A stretch of DNA of 13,721 bases from DATGZX01 sp035296965 (GTDB lineage: Bacteria > Planctomycetota > Planctomycetia > Gemmatales > Gemmataceae), in the NCBI GenBank assembly GCA_035296965.1, contig DATGZX010000297.1, positions 1 through 13,721 on the forward strand. Direction: 5' to 3'. The translations under genes were made by a program, and so were the position numbers. Shown piece after piece: positions 6,820 to 13,667 of the stretch (position 1 is its first letter; every line of letters starts with the position of its first letter). The notes beneath the pieces were generated by a model. It did not search any database. It worked only from the letters and a program-made list of their open reading frames with translations, and was not told the origin of the DNA.

Positions 6820-6844
6820 CACAACGATCCAGTTCACTACCTCG
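6820..6844 (-). promoter_or_regulatory. Shared upstream motif, ku copy
   Basis: On the minus strand this 25-mer, with core CGAGGTAGTGAACTGGATCG, agrees with 8465-8489 at 21 of 25 positions. It ends 40 nt before the ku start codon. No further copy was noticed in the window. The similar distance to two start codons suggests an operator, an activator site or a promoter element common to ku and the AAA+ gene. Confidence 0.55.
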
Positions 6845-6907
6845 ACGTTCGGACCAGTTCCAGGAGATTGTCGATAAAAATGAGAAAAAAGCAGAGAAGC
6901 TGCCGGG

Positions 6908-8431
6908 TCATTGCACTTCGGGGACCCGCTTGGCTCGCAACGCTACAAGGGCTTGGCGAAAGTCCTGGCCGCAGATCATGAGCTTCCGTGGCGGGATACC
7001 CAGGGCGAGGCCCCGCTGAATCGCGTGGAGGCCGGCTTCGCGGCATAGCGCCGCCAGCTCCGCCCCCGAAAAGCCCTCGGTCTGCTCGGCCAGGTATTCG
7101 CTGCGGCAGCCGCCCCGCGTTTTCATCTTGGCCAGGCAGACGCGCAGAATGGCGGCGCGCCCCTGCCGGTCCGGACATGGCACCTCGATGTGGTAGTCGA
7201 ACCGTCCCGGCCGACGCACGGCCGGATCGATGGCCTCCAGGCGATTGGTAGTCGCGACGACCGAGACCCGTCCACGGGCTTCCAAACCGTCCAGGAGCAC
7301 AAGCAGTTGCGATAGGAGCTGGACGGCATGCTGCTGGCTCTGGTCCTGGCGCCAGGGCGCGATGCTGTCCAGCTCATCGATGAGCACGACGCTCGGTGCC
7401 AGTTGCCTGGCGCGTTCGAACACACGACGCAGGTTCGCCTCGCTTTGGCCGACCCAGGGAGACAGGACTCCCGGACCGCTGATCAGCTCGAAGTGGGCGG
7501 CGCTTTCCGTAGCCACGGCTTTGGCCAGGAGGGTTTTCCCATTGCCTGGCGGCCCGTAGAGCAGGACGCCGCCGTGCGGTTCGACACCCAGTGCCTCAAA
7601 GTAGGCCGCGTGGCTGAGAGGCAGCTCCACGACATTCTTGATTTGCGCCAGGGCGGCATCCTGGCCGGCAACGCTTGTGTAGCGCACGTTCGGCACGTGT
7701 CGGACCGGGGGCGGGCCTTGTTGCCGACCAGGGGCGCCGTCCCCGAATACCAGCCCCCCGTGGCGCGAAGACTCTTTGGGCTTGATGCCGAGCGGCTTCT
7801 TCGGGTCGAACTCGGAGTATTTCACTTCGAAGGCGCTTGCTTTTCCCAGTTCGATGACGTCCGGGAGATCGTCCACGTCGGCGTGGACACGCTGCCAGCG
7901 GAAGGCGGGACAGAAGAGGCAGGCTTGAGCGCGCATTTGTTGTTCGAGGGCCACGCGTATGGCTGCCTTATCGACTCGGAAGGAATCACGCTGGGACGAC
8001 AAGGCACCGGAGTCGCCGCGGTGCGCCGAGCCGTCGACGCGCCGGGAAACCCCTTTGCAGAAGCGGCAGCCGAAATAGGTCGCTTCGGTGCTGGGAGTAT
8101 TCTTACCGGAGCAATAGCCTGGGCCATGTTGCAGCTTAAGGGCGTGGCAGGCCTCGACCTGGGCCAGCCCGCCCGAAAGCGTCCAATAGCGCACCGCATG
8201 ACCGGCCACGCTGACGTTGGTTGAGCGCCATCCCGATACCAAGCGCATGAGCCGGCGGAGTTTTTCCCATGTTGCCGTGTGGGCTAATGACACCGTCGCC
8301 CTCACGGTATGGACGACCTCCTGACCTTCTCCCGTCCGCCGATAGCCGGCTATGGCACGGGCCAACCGCACGGCGTGGGCGTAAAGTGCGGACGACGACT
8401 TCGCAAACGTGATTTCAAGCGGCACACGCAT
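6908..8431 (-). CDS. AAA+ ATPase, CDC48/PAN-like, with cysteine-bearing N-terminal region
   Basis: A 507-residue protein. The C-terminal half is a single classical AAA domain: VAGQDAALAQIKNVVELPL, Walker A GPPGNGKT at 293-300, Walker B VVLIDELD at 348-355, sensor 1 VVATTNR, arginine fingers in RRPGRFD (about 406-410), then a lid with GFSGAELAALCREA. This places it with CDC48/p97, proteasomal and FtsH ATPases, which unfold or remodel proteins. No HExxH protease, membrane segment or C-terminal HbYX motif is seen. The N-terminal 230 residues match no family I know. They contain two CxxC pairs (C122/C125 and C171/C174) that could bind zinc and may select the substrate. The ATG at 8431 is chosen for GGAG eight bases before it; a GTG at 8467 would lie inside the shared upstream motif. 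Monocistronic, facing the MerR-like operon. Confidence 0.88.
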   Translation of the reverse strand: MRVPLEITFAKSSSALYAHAVRLARAIAGYRRTGEGQEVVHTVRATVSLAHTATWEKLRRLMRLVSGWRSTNVSVAGHAVRYWTLSGGLAQVEACHALKLQHGPGYCSGKNTPSTEATYFGCRFCKGVSRRVDGSAHRGDSGALSSQRDSFRVDKAAIRVALEQQMRAQACLFCPAFRWQRVHADVDDLPDVIELGKASAFEVKYSEFDPKKPLGIKPKESSRHGGLVFGDGAPGRQQGPPPVRHVPNVRYTSVAGQDAALAQIKNVVELPLSHAAYFEALGVEPHGGVLLYGPPGNGKTLLAKAVATESAAHFELISGPGVLSPWVGQSEANLRRVFERARQLAPSVVLIDELDSIAPWRQDQSQQHAVQLLSQLLVLLDGLEARGRVSVVATTNRLEAIDPAVRRPGRFDYHIEVPCPDRQGRAAILRVCLAKMKTRGGCRSEYLAEQTEGFSGAELAALCREAGLHAIQRGLALGIPPRKLMICGQDFRQALVALRAKRVPEVQ

Positions 8432-8464
8432 GGGAATGCTCCAAGCTCCGGGTAGTTCTTCAGC

Positions 8465-8489
8465 CACGACGATCCAGTCCGTTACCTCG
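8465..8489 (-). promoter_or_regulatory. Shared upstream motif, AAA+ copy
   Basis: The minus-strand 25-mer with core CGAGGTAACGGACTGGATCG matches the ku copy at 6820-6844 in 21 of 25 positions. It ends 33 nt before the chosen ATG of the AAA+ gene. The conserved ACTGGATCGT half has no mismatch between copies, while three of the four differences cluster in the middle. Confidence 0.55.
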
Positions 8490-8494
8490 GAAGG

Positions 8495-8518
8495 GAGCCA
8501 AAGTCGAGGGTTTGGCTC
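8495..8518. promoter_or_regulatory. Perfect 8-bp dyad, possible operator
   Basis: GAGCCAAA and TTTGGCTC form a perfect inverted repeat with an 8-base spacer, just upstream of the shared motif on the AAA+ side. No T run follows on either strand, so it is more likely a binding site for a dimeric regulator than a terminator. The MerR-like protein encoded at 8929 is a candidate, by inference. Confidence 0.4.
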
Positions 8519-8703
8519 TGAAGATGAGGCTGCGGCCGGCTAGCGCGGGCGCGCAGCCTGCTCGTCTGCCTCTGCAAGTTCGCTACTGGCGGCATGAGCC
8601 CTGGTGTAATAAGTTCTGCCTAACAGTGCCGCTGATGGACTCCACGTCCCGTCGAGAAATGCCGCACCGAAGCTTCCGCTACGGCGCTTGTGCATGTTTT
8701 GTG

Positions 8704-8731
8704 TTGACACCTCCCCGCTTGTAGCACTAAT
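8704..8731 (+). promoter_or_regulatory. Possible promoter with consensus -35
   Basis: TTGACA at 8704-8709 is followed after 16 bases by ACTAAT, a four-of-six match to the -10 consensus. The -35 box also lies in the small palindrome GTGTTGACAC. The leader to the first gene would be about 190 nt. This is weaker than the promoter at 8869-8898. Confidence 0.25.
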
Positions 8732-8868
8732 CTCGCTCGCGATGAGAACGACCTGCTCCGTAACATCACCGCCCAGAGAAGGCCCAGCGATGAGAACCCG
8801 TGCCCGCATCAGAGATCTACGAAGGGTCCCAGCCAGGGAGCCGCGCGAGGTTGCGGCAGCATCGCCCC

Positions 8869-8898
8869 TTGCCTTGCCCGCTGCCGGACAGATATAAT
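8869..8898 (+). promoter_or_regulatory. Promoter of the MerR-like operon
   Basis: A perfect TATAAT (8893-8898) has TTGCCT 18 bases upstream (8869-8874), a standard sigma-70 arrangement. Transcription would begin near 8905, leaving a leader of about 25 nt before the ATG at 8929. Confidence 0.5.
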
Positions 8899-8928
8899 GT
8901 TTGGAGTGAACCTTTTAGCACGGGAACC

Positions 8929-9426
8929 ATGAACGGATACCTGACCAGTAACGAACTCTGTCGCTTGACCGGTCTGCCGATGGGCACCTTGAAACGCCTG
9001 CGCGCCGACGGCTGGCTGAAGGCCGCCAAGCCCGGCGGTCGAGGACGCGGCCATGCCGATCTCTGGTCCCTGCAGCAAGTGCTTGCCATTGCAGTCTCCC
9101 GCGGCTTACGCACGCGCGGCGTCTCCTTGGACCAAGCTGAGCAAGTGCTCCTGTACCTTTGGAATATGCCCGCCAAGTACATGGAGGTTCAGTTCCGCCG
9201 GGGGCAGACTTGTCTATTCCTGGCCGGGACCCAGGTGTTGCCGCGACTATTCACTCAGGCCAGCATCTTTGCCAATGAGCACATAGACTACGCTACGGCC
9301 GCGAGCGTCGGTATGCTGCCGGCCGCCGTGGACGTGCAACGCATTTGGGAACGCATCAGGTCTGAAGCGCGGAACCAGGAAGAGGCGAAGGTTCGTCACG
9401 GAACCAAGGAGAAGGTCGAATCATGA
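8929..9426 (+). CDS. MerR-like helix-turn-helix protein
   Basis: A 165-residue protein. Residues 1-70 form a winged helix-turn-helix of the MerR/excisionase type: YLTSNELCRLTGLPMGTLKR, then a wing around GGRGRGHADLW and the helix LQQVLAIAVSRGLRTRGVSL. The rest is an unrecognised helical region with a basic tail (residues about 135-165). The ATG at 8929 is chosen because it lies just behind a good promoter; an in-frame ATG at 8800 would precede that promoter and encode a Pro-rich, family-unlike extension. The ribosome binding site (GGGAACC) is weak. The gene is divergent from the AAA+ gene and opens the rightward arm, so it is a natural candidate for the switch regulator, although it could also be an excision factor. 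Its stop codon overlaps the next start as ATGA. Confidence 0.75.
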   Translation: MNGYLTSNELCRLTGLPMGTLKRLRADGWLKAAKPGGRGRGHADLWSLQQVLAIAVSRGLRTRGVSLDQAEQVLLYLWNMPAKYMEVQFRRGQTCLFLAGTQVLPRLFTQASIFANEHIDYATAASVGMLPAAVDVQRIWERIRSEARNQEEAKVRHGTKEKVES

Positions 9427-9716
9427 AGTCGGTGTCGCAGTTTATTGAGTTTCTGACGCAGTTTTGCTTGCTCGTCGGCAAACTGCCACCGCAGGGTGGC
9501 AAACCGACGGCAGTGTCTTGTGACAACTGCGGTGCTTGGTCGGGTCTCGTCGCCAATCGCGCGGGAATCCTGATGGGGACCTTCGAGCCTGACATCCTCA
9601 ACGAGAACGGCATCGTGTCGATCAGTACCGTGCTGACCCATGCTGTCCTAATCGATGAGCGCAGGGTGTCTTTGAAGTGCATGGACTGCGGGTATGTGAC
9701 GCGCTGGCGCAGGTGA
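9423..9716 (+). CDS. Small zinc-ribbon protein
   Basis: A 97-residue protein of unknown function. Two CxxC pairs, SCDNCG (C33, C36) and KCMDCG (C86, C89), frame a beta-rich middle section and should bind one zinc ion as a ribbon. It has no signal peptide or membrane segment, and the tail is basic (TRWRR). The start codon overlaps the MerR-like stop codon by 4 bases, so the two are coupled in translation and likely act together. Zinc ribbons of this size are often nucleic-acid or protein adaptors in transcription control. I cannot name a family. An intrinsic terminator lies 53 bases past its stop codon. Confidence 0.7.
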   Translation: MKSVSQFIEFLTQFCLLVGKLPPQGGKPTAVSCDNCGAWSGLVANRAGILMGTFEPDILNENGIVSISTVLTHAVLIDERRVSLKCMDCGYVTRWRR

Positions 9717-9768
9717 GCGCACAATAACAATTAGGGCCGGGCGTGATGCCCGCCGCGGGATTTTGGCA

Positions 9769-9809
9769 CCCCGCTGGTCCTCCTTTCGGGAGGACTGGCG
9801 GGGTTTTTT
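9769..9809 (+). terminator. Strong rho-independent terminator
   Basis: A 15-bp stem (9769-9783 with 9789-9803, two G-T pairs) with loop TTTCG is followed by six T residues (9804-9809). It ends the MerR-like/zinc-ribbon operon and separates it from the methyltransferase-terminase genes, which therefore need their own promoter or readthrough. Confidence 0.9.
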
Positions 9810-9817
9810 ATTGTGTG

Positions 9818-9851
9818 GCAGCCGAAGCAGAATGAAACGCTACTCGGCTGC
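9818..9851. promoter_or_regulatory. 8-bp inverted repeat before the methyltransferase gene
   Basis: GCAGCCGA and TCGGCTGC are a perfect inverted repeat with an 18-base spacer. It lies between the terminator and the ribosome binding site (AAGGAAG, about 9859-9865) of the methyltransferase gene. It could be an operator, or an RNA hairpin in the leader affecting translation. Confidence 0.4.
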
Positions 9852-9871
9852 AACAAAGAAAGGAAGAGAAC

Positions 9872-11209
9872 ATGCTCGTCGAACTACGTAGCCTCTCCGA
9901 GATCAGACCCTATCCAGGCAATCCACGTGTCAACGATCAGGCGGTCGATGCCGTGGCGGCATCCATTCGCGAGTTCGGTTTCCGGCAGCCGATTGTCGTC
10001 GATGAGGCAGGCGTCATCATCGTCGGCCATACGCGCTACAAGGCCGCGCTGAAGTTGGGGCTGGAGAAAGTCCCCGTGCACGTGGCCGCAGGGCTTACGC
10101 CTGCGCAAGCCAAGGCCTACCGCATCGCCGATAACCAGAGCGCCACGCTGTCGCACTGGAACGACGACCTGCTGACCCAGGAGCTGCTGCAACTGCAGCA
10201 GATGGACTTCGATCTGAACCTCACCGGCTTCTCCTCCGAAGACCTGCTCCGGCTGCTGGAACCGTCCGGCACGCAGGGACTTGTCGACCCCGACGATATC
10301 CCCGCACCGCCCGATGAGGCCACCACCCGTCCTGGGGATCTCTGGCGCTTAGGCAGGCATCATTTGCTCTGCAGCGATAGTGCCAAGCCGGAGAACGTCG
10401 ATCGGTTGCTAGACGGTGCCGCGGTGCATTTGCTCAACACTGACCCGCCCTACAACGTGAAGGTCGAGCCGCGAAGCAACAACGCCATCGCCGCCGGGTT
10501 GAGTTCGTTTCCGGGCACACAGCACCATCAAGCGCTCGACCTTGCGCGACACCCCGGCAAGGCCAAGCCGACGGGCAAGAAGCTCCGGCCAAAGGACAGG
10601 CCGCTGGCAAACGACTTTGTTACCGATGAAGAATTCGACCGTCTCCTCGACGCCTGGTTCGGCAACATGGCGCGCGTGCTGCAGCCGGGCGGCAGTTTTT
10701 ACATCTGGGGCGGCTACGCAAACCTCGGCAACTACCCGCCGGCCCTCAAGGCGCACGGGCTGTATTTCTCGCAGGGGATCGTCTGGAACAAGCTCCATCC
10801 CGTGTTGACTCGGAAGGACTACATGGGGTGCTTCGAGCTTGCTTTCTATGGCTGGCGCGAGGGGGCGGGCCACAAATTCTACGGGCCGAACAACGCCCTG
10901 GACTTGTGGGAAGTGAAGAAAGTCAACCCGCAGAGCATGGTCCATCTCACCGAGAAGCCGGTGGAGCTGGCCTCGCGGGCAATGCAGTACTCGTCACAGC
11001 CGGGGGAGAACGTGCTCGATCTCTTTGGCGGCAGCGGCTCGACGTTGATTGCCGCGGAGCAGATCGGGAGGCGCGCGTTTCTGATGGAGTTGGATCCACT
11101 CTACTGCGACGTCATCGTCACCCGTTGGGAGCGCTTCACCGGCAAGAAAGCCGAACGAACTTCACCGGCCGGTCTCGAGCCGAAAGTCTCAGCCCCGCTG
11201 GCTGGCTGA
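9872..11209 (+). CDS. ParB-like domain fused to N6-adenine DNA methyltransferase
   Basis: A 445-residue phage-type DNA modification enzyme. Residues 1-95 are a ParB/sulfiredoxin-like domain: IRPYPGNPRVNDQAVDAVAA, then GFRQPIVVD, IIVGHTRYKAAL and YRIADNQSA. Residues about 155-425 are a methyltransferase: catalytic motif IV as TDPPYNV (191-194 is DPPY), a long variable region likely including target recognition, and motif I as LDLFGGSGST (385-389). Motif IV before motif I with the recognition region between them is the beta-class N6-adenine or N4-cytosine order, and DPPY favours adenine. Such fusions are common next to terminase genes in prophages, where they probably mark element DNA against host restriction or control packaging. 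AAGGAAG before the ATG supports the start. No cognate restriction enzyme is seen in the window. Confidence 0.92.
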   Translation: MLVELRSLSEIRPYPGNPRVNDQAVDAVAASIREFGFRQPIVVDEAGVIIVGHTRYKAALKLGLEKVPVHVAAGLTPAQAKAYRIADNQSATLSHWNDDLLTQELLQLQQMDFDLNLTGFSSEDLLRLLEPSGTQGLVDPDDIPAPPDEATTRPGDLWRLGRHHLLCSDSAKPENVDRLLDGAAVHLLNTDPPYNVKVEPRSNNAIAAGLSSFPGTQHHQALDLARHPGKAKPTGKKLRPKDRPLANDFVTDEEFDRLLDAWFGNMARVLQPGGSFYIWGGYANLGNYPPALKAHGLYFSQGIVWNKLHPVLTRKDYMGCFELAFYGWREGAGHKFYGPNNALDLWEVKKVNPQSMVHLTEKPVELASRAMQYSSQPGENVLDLFGGSGSTLIAAEQIGRRAFLMELDPLYCDVIVTRWERFTGKKAERTSPAGLEPKVSAPLAG

Positions 11210-11258
11210 GGAGGCGCCTGCGCATTCGGATCACACCTTTGCAGAAAGTGAGGAATCC

Positions 11259-11837
11259 ATGGCATCGTCCTGGGACCGATTGCCGGATGAATCTGCCAAG
11301 GCCTTCGCCGCCTTCTGCGTCTACCGGGACTTTGGCCCGCGACGCAGTCTCGACGAAGCCAGTCGCAGCTATCACGGCACTCAGGACAGCGAACGAAGGT
11401 CAGGGGCCAGGGCTTCGGGAATCATCCGCCGCTGGGCCAAACGCTGGCACTGGCGCGCGCGGGCGCAGGCCTGGGACGAGGAACAGGAACAGGTCAAAGC
11501 AAGCCAGCGCACCGCTGCCGTCAAAGAAATGAACGACCGCTATGCCAAGGAAGCTCAGATGTTGCAAACCAAAGCGATCGAGCGTCTGCGCCAGCTCCGG
11601 CCGGATGAACTCAAGCCGCGCGATCTGCTGAATTATTTGATTGAGTCCGCCAAGCTGGAACGCTCGACATTGGGCGAGCCTACCGACCCAGTGCTCCAAG
11701 AACATGACCTCCCAAGCGTCAAGGAGCTAACCGATGAGGAACTGGCCACCATCATTAACCGAGGAAGAGGACGACTACTTCCGCCAAGCAGCCGAGGAAC
11801 TATACCAGAGACGGATGGCCCGCCACAGCCTGTATGA
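11259..11837 (+). CDS. terS: Probable phage terminase small subunit
   Basis: A 192-residue protein. Residues 1-75 have the pattern of terminase small-subunit DNA-binding regions: FCVYRDFGPRRSLDEASRSY, then IIRRWAKRWHWRARAQAWD, which resembles the helix-turn-helix with W..RA..WD often seen in these proteins. Residues about 75-140 look like a helical oligomerisation segment. The last 30 residues (RGRGRLLPPSSRGT and onward) are basic and low complexity. The identification rests mainly on this pattern and on position immediately before the large subunit; the family is too divergent to be certain. GAGG lies ahead of the ATG. The 3' end overlaps the large-subunit gene by 104 bp in another frame, which is long for such pairs. 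Confidence 0.75.
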   Translation: MASSWDRLPDESAKAFAAFCVYRDFGPRRSLDEASRSYHGTQDSERRSGARASGIIRRWAKRWHWRARAQAWDEEQEQVKASQRTAAVKEMNDRYAKEAQMLQTKAIERLRQLRPDELKPRDLLNYLIESAKLERSTLGEPTDPVLQEHDLPSVKELTDEELATIINRGRGRLLPPSSRGTIPETDGPPQPV

Positions 11838-13320
11838 ATTTGTCCGGCAGGGCTGGCCGCTGGTTGAAGCAACTCCGTTCGTAGATAGCTGGCATATCGG
11901 CGCCCTCTGCGAACATTTGCAAGCAGTGACGTTAGGACAGATTCCAAAACTCCTGATCAACATCCCACCAGGCGCCGGCAAGAGCCTGCTCGCCTGCGTC
12001 TTCTGGCCCGCCTGGGAATGGGCCAACGATGCCACGGTACGCTGGTTCTTTGCTTCCTATGATTCTCGACTCAGTACCCGCGACTCCGTAAAATGTCGCG
12101 CCTTGCTCGGTAGCCGCTGGTATCAGACGCGCTGCGCTCGGCAGTTCCGGCTCACCGGAGATCAAAATCAGAAGACCTACTACGAAACCGACCAGGGTGG
12201 TTATCGGCTGGCCACCTCGGTCGAGGGTCACGGCACGGGAGAACACCCTGATCGCATCGTCTGCGACGATCCACACAACGTGCAGCGCGCCGAAAGTCCG
12301 GCCGAACGGCAGGCGGTGCTCGAGTGGTGGGACCTGACGATGAGCACGCGTGGCGTGGCCCGCAACGCCCGCCGTGTGTTGATCATGCAGCGCTTGCATG
12401 CCGGCGACCTATCTGCTCACGTCCTGGCGGAAGGCGGCTGGGAACATCTCTGTCTGCCCATGCGCTACGAACGCGGCCGCATGCAGGCGACCAGCCTGGG
12501 CTGGGACGACCCCAGGACTGAAGAGAGGCAGTTGCTCTGTCCTCGCCTCTTCGATGAAGAGAAAGTGCGCACCATGGAGAAATCCCTCGGCTCTTATGGC
12601 TCGGCAGGCCAACTCCAGCAGCAGCCGGTCCCGAGGGAAGGAGGCATGTTTCAGCACGACTGGTTCACCCAGATCGTCGCGGCGACACCGGCCCGTGTGG
12701 ATCGCGTGCGCTACTGGGACCGGGCCGCTACCGCCGGCGGTGGCTGCTACACCTGTGGCGTGCTCTTGGCCCGAACCAGCGATGCCCGCTACTATGTCGA
12801 GGATGTGGTCCGAGGGCAGTGGAGTAGCTGGCAACGCGACCAGATCATGCTCCGTACCGCCCAGGCGGATTGGGCCAGGTACGGAGACATGCAGCCCGAA
12901 ATTGTCGTCGAACGCGAGGGCGGGTCTTCAGGCAAGGACAGTGTCTGGGCGACGGCGAAACTGTTCGAAGGTTTTCCGATTCACACCCTCTTGCCCACTG
13001 GTAACAAGGAAGCTCGCGCGGAGCCGTTCGCCGCGCAGTGTGAGGCGGGAAACGTTTGCCTCGTCCGCGGTGCCTGGAACCAGGAGTACATCGACGAACT
13101 CTGTCTTTTCCCGATGAGCGCGTACGCCGACCAGGTCGACGCCAGTTCGGGTGCGTTCAACCGTTTGATCCAAACCGCACATACGGCGCGGATTCACGGC
13201 GAGCTGATCACCAGTGCCAATGGGCAATGGTCAGATTTTGATGAAGTCGAAGAATATGATATCGGCGGCATCAAGGTGGTATTCGATGACCGACCGAACA
13301 ATGCCTGGTGGGTGCGGTGA
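11734..13320 (+). CDS. terL: Phage terminase large subunit
   Basis: A 528-residue DNA-packaging motor and nuclease. The ATPase domain has Walker A as INIPPGAGKS (77-84 is PPGAGKS with preceding Pro/Ile), Walker B as RIVCDDP (about 174-180), and the intervening segment around DQGGYRLATSVEGHGTGEHP seen in Terminase_6-type proteins. The RNase H-like nuclease domain begins near residue 320 with YWDRAA (Asp329), continues with VEDVVRGQW and EREGGSSGKD, and supplies further acidic residues in AYADQVDA (466, 469). Length and order are as expected for a complete protein. The ATG at 11734 is chosen for AAGGAG eight bases before it, although this creates a 104-bp overlap with the small subunit. No portal gene follows directly, unlike in most phages. 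Confidence 0.93.
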   Translation: MRNWPPSLTEEEDDYFRQAAEELYQRRMARHSLYEFVRQGWPLVEATPFVDSWHIGALCEHLQAVTLGQIPKLLINIPPGAGKSLLACVFWPAWEWANDATVRWFFASYDSRLSTRDSVKCRALLGSRWYQTRCARQFRLTGDQNQKTYYETDQGGYRLATSVEGHGTGEHPDRIVCDDPHNVQRAESPAERQAVLEWWDLTMSTRGVARNARRVLIMQRLHAGDLSAHVLAEGGWEHLCLPMRYERGRMQATSLGWDDPRTEERQLLCPRLFDEEKVRTMEKSLGSYGSAGQLQQQPVPREGGMFQHDWFTQIVAATPARVDRVRYWDRAATAGGGCYTCGVLLARTSDARYYVEDVVRGQWSSWQRDQIMLRTAQADWARYGDMQPEIVVEREGGSSGKDSVWATAKLFEGFPIHTLLPTGNKEARAEPFAAQCEAGNVCLVRGAWNQEYIDELCLFPMSAYADQVDASSGAFNRLIQTAHTARIHGELITSANGQWSDFDEVEEYDIGGIKVVFDDRPNNAWWVR

Positions 13321-13667
13321 GCAAAGGAATCGGCCGGCTTGCGTCCTATTTGCGTCCTAAATGCGTCCTATGTGCGGCCTCTCAAGAGCCCTGAATCCGG
13401 GTCCATCCAAGCGGGTGCTCGGCAGCCCGCTGCTCGCCTGTCCTGGATTGGGGCCACCCATGCCTGTTTGTGTGGGCCAAACGGAATTCACAAGCGCACG
13501 TTTGTATAGAAGACGAGTCTCCTCTCCGGCGCGCGCACCTCATGTCCCTATGTAACATGAAGGAACGAGGCCTCCGGCATTGCTGAGAGCCTGTGAAGAA
13601 TTCCCTTTTACAAAAATAACGTCCCGACAGCTGTCCAGGGCGGGGGCCTGGCGCTAAAACCTTTGTC
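13321..13667. other. Non-coding stretch after the terminase
   Basis: About 350 bp without a supported gene. Open frames on both strands here lack ribosome binding sites and family-like sequence. It begins with the 11-bp tandem repeat at 13340-13381 and contains a few weak hairpins, for example CCAGG with CCTGG in 13635-13651. A portal or head gene would normally be expected here. Confidence 0.5.
13340..13381. repeat. Tandem 11-bp repeat
   Basis: TGCGTCCTA occurs at 13340-13348, 13351-13359 and 13362-13370, and as the degenerate TGCGGCCTC at 13373-13381, always 11 bases apart. This is close to one helical turn, so a protein bound to each unit would sit on the same face of the DNA. It begins 20 bases after the terminase stop codon. 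An iteron-like, packaging or regulatory site are all possible. Confidence 0.6.

Larger units (their letters stand above)
8432..8928. promoter_or_regulatory. Divergent control region between the two arms of the element
   Basis: This stretch of about 500 bp separates the leftward AAA+ gene from the rightward MerR-like operon. I see no supported gene; a leftward 89-codon frame (8809-8540) and several rightward ones lack ribosome binding sites. It contains the shared 25-mer (8465-8489), a perfect 8-bp dyad (8495-8518), a consensus TTGACA (8704-8709) with a weak -10, and a good TATAAT box (8893-8898). The arrangement resembles the early control region of temperate phages. Confidence 0.55.

Noticed and set aside
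6908..8431. FtsH protease
   Set aside because: No membrane segments and no HExxH zinc protease motif; only the AAA domain is similar.
8540..8809. 89-codon minus-strand gene in the divergent control region
   Set aside because: No ribosome binding site, no recognisable motif and it would cover the promoter-like elements.
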